From Bacteroidales bacterium (lineage in GTDB: Bacteria > Bacteroidota > Bacteroidia > Bacteroidales > UBA7960), in assembly GCA_007123065.1 (NCBI GenBank), contig SKSI01000075.1, forward strand, positions 1 through 8,462: a stretch of DNA of 8,462 bases. The letters are read 5' to 3'. Positions within the stretch are counted from its first letter, which is position 1. Each line of letters begins with the position of its first letter. The position numbers were made by a program, and so were the translations under genes. Of this stretch, positions 7,727-8,462 are shown in pieces. The notes below the pieces were generated by a model. It made no database searches and had not been told where the DNA came from. It saw only the letters and a list, made by a program, of their open reading frames with translations.

Positions 7727-7828
7727 CAGTCAACCAGCATGTTACAGGTGGATGGCTGCAACGTGGGTTATGGAGGTGGTTTTGGATAACATTTCCGCTG
7801 CTGTTGACAATGCTTTGGGACATTGCGC

Positions 7829-8245
7829 TTACTTAAAAAATTTGTTGGAATTTTCTGATCCTAAAAAATACCTCATGTTATCAAGGTGCACTGCTGTTTC
7901 TATTTGCCAGGGGTCGGTTTCTGTTCCTGAGCCTCCGGCAAAATATTCTTTATCATAATATTCCGGAACACTTTTTAAATAAACAGTAGAATCTGTATAT
8001 GCTATATCGTCATCAAAAGAAAAATGAATTACACCCCGGGTGTCATTTGCGATCGTGTTGCCGGCAACGTTGATCACACGGTTAAAGTTGCCATGCCAAC
8101 CACCACCTAAACCAGGGCTGTTAAAACCCAGGCCTGTATCCAGTGAATTGAACCATTCTCCGTGGTCATCTCTAATGCTTTCGATGGGTGGAGCGCCGGT
8201 TCTGCCATGTGTTAATTGAATTTCCTGCGCTATGGCGCTGGACTG
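7829..8245 (-). pseudogene. Remnant of a secreted repeat-domain (GLUG/M26-like) protein, truncated at both ends
   Basis: The minus frame is open for 138 codons between a TGA at 8248-8246 and a TAA at 7831-7829. It has no ATG; the only possible initiator is a GTG at 8077-8075, which would lose the first 56 residues. The frame begins QSSAIAQEIQLTHG, which resembles the end of a signal peptide, but the codons before it read ATG-TGA, so the rest of the signal sequence is missing. Next comes a glycine-rich segment (SLDTGLGFNSPGLGGGWHG), then residues ending FAGGSGTETDPWQIETA followed by HLDNMRYFLGSENSNKFFK. This last part is the characteristic opening of the repeat domain seen in large Bacteroidota surface proteins (GGxGTxxDPYxIxTAEQLxNVR type), which normally continues into an ADIDL strand. 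Here it stops at the TAA, and no other downstream frame to about 7740 restores the domain. A functional short protein cannot be ruled out but seems unlikely. Confidence 0.6.
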
Positions 8246-8259
8246 TCACATAAAATTGG

Positions 8260-8391
8260 TTTAAGGTTTAGAGGTTTAGAAGTTTAGCAGTTTAGAAGTT
8301 TAGAGAAGTTTAGAGTTGAGGGTTTAAGGTTTAGAAGTTTAGATGTTTAGATGTTTAGATGTTTAAAAGTTTAGAAGTTTAGCGTTTAGCG
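8260..8391. repeat. Degenerate 8-bp tandem repeat array, unit near TTTAGAAG
   Basis: Sixteen copies of a TTTA-led unit start at 8260, 8267, 8275, 8283, 8291, 8299, 8309, 8323, 8330, 8338, 8346, 8354, 8362, 8370, 8378 and 8385. Most units are 8 bp; a few are 7, and two in the middle are 10 and 14. Variants include TTTAGAAG, TTTAGATG (three in a row at 8338-8361) and TTTAGCG. The period is not a multiple of three and the array is not part of an open frame. It is a simple minisatellite, probably formed by replication slippage. It lies just upstream (minus-strand sense) of the gene remnant at 7829-8245. Confidence 0.85.
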
Positions 8392-8462
8392 TCAAGTGTT
8401 TGGTATAAGACTTCCGCCTATGATGGATCTGCGTTCAAAATCAAGGCAACTAAAGGTTGAGG
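8392..8462. other. Unassigned right-edge sequence
   Basis: These 71 bases after the repeat array match nothing I recognise. A plus-strand frame is open to the edge and contains two consecutive ATG codons (8420 and 8423, followed by DLRSKSRQLKVE), but 14 codons are too few to call a gene. Confidence 0.3.

Noticed and set aside
7752..7958. Plus-strand open frame of 68 codons after gap
   Set aside because: It overlaps the minus-strand remnant, whose translation carries a recognisable domain opening; the plus-strand product matches nothing.
8260..8391. Possible CRISPR array or telomere-like TTTAGGG repeat
   Set aside because: Units are 7-8 bp with no spacers, so not CRISPR; the resemblance to plant telomere repeats is superficial, since most units are TTTAGAAG or TTTAGATG and the setting is bacterial.

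Overview
The window looks like a piece of a Bacteroidota (Bacteroidetes) chromosome, probably from the Bacteroidales/Marinilabiliales side. The reasons are gene content (a secreted tricorn-like protease, a BatA-domain double-anchor protein, a ParC-type topoisomerase subunit and a Bacteroidota-style GAPDH), matches to the Bacteroidota -7 promoter element TAnnTTTG upstream of genes, and start codons without Shine-Dalgarno sequences but with A/T-rich leaders. The taxonomic call is inference from these traits; no rRNA marker is present.

Layout. Bases 1629 to 1 (minus strand) hold the N-terminal 543 residues of a secreted tricorn-like protein. The gene runs off the left edge, so the protease domain is outside the window. 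A 159-bp divergent intergenic region (1630-1788) separates it from three plus-strand genes: a 678-residue BatA-type membrane protein (1789-3825), the A subunit of topoisomerase IV (parC-like, 3901-6621) and a type I glyceraldehyde-3-phosphate dehydrogenase (gap, 6622 or 6667 to 7680). A weak hairpin with a T-rich tail and a -7-like element lie between the BatA gene and parC. parC and gap are directly adjacent (stop TAA followed at once by ATG) and are probably co-transcribed.

The last 780 bases (7681-8462) contain no intact gene. They hold an AT-only inverted repeat just after gap, a 138-codon minus-strand remnant of a secreted repeat-domain protein that has lost both its start and its continuation, and a degenerate 8-bp tandem repeat array (unit close to TTTAGAAG, 16 copies). 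The array sits where the remnant's signal peptide would be expected. This looks like a decayed or rearranged spot.

The genes do not form one pathway: DNA topology (parC), central carbon metabolism (gap), an envelope protein of unknown role (BatA type) and periplasmic or surface proteolysis (tricorn-like). I see no convincing undescribed system. The most unusual parts are the repeat array with its adjoining gene remnant, some residue choices in ParC and GAPDH, and the ParC C-terminal tail. I saw no tRNA, rRNA, CRISPR array, insertion sequence or replication origin.
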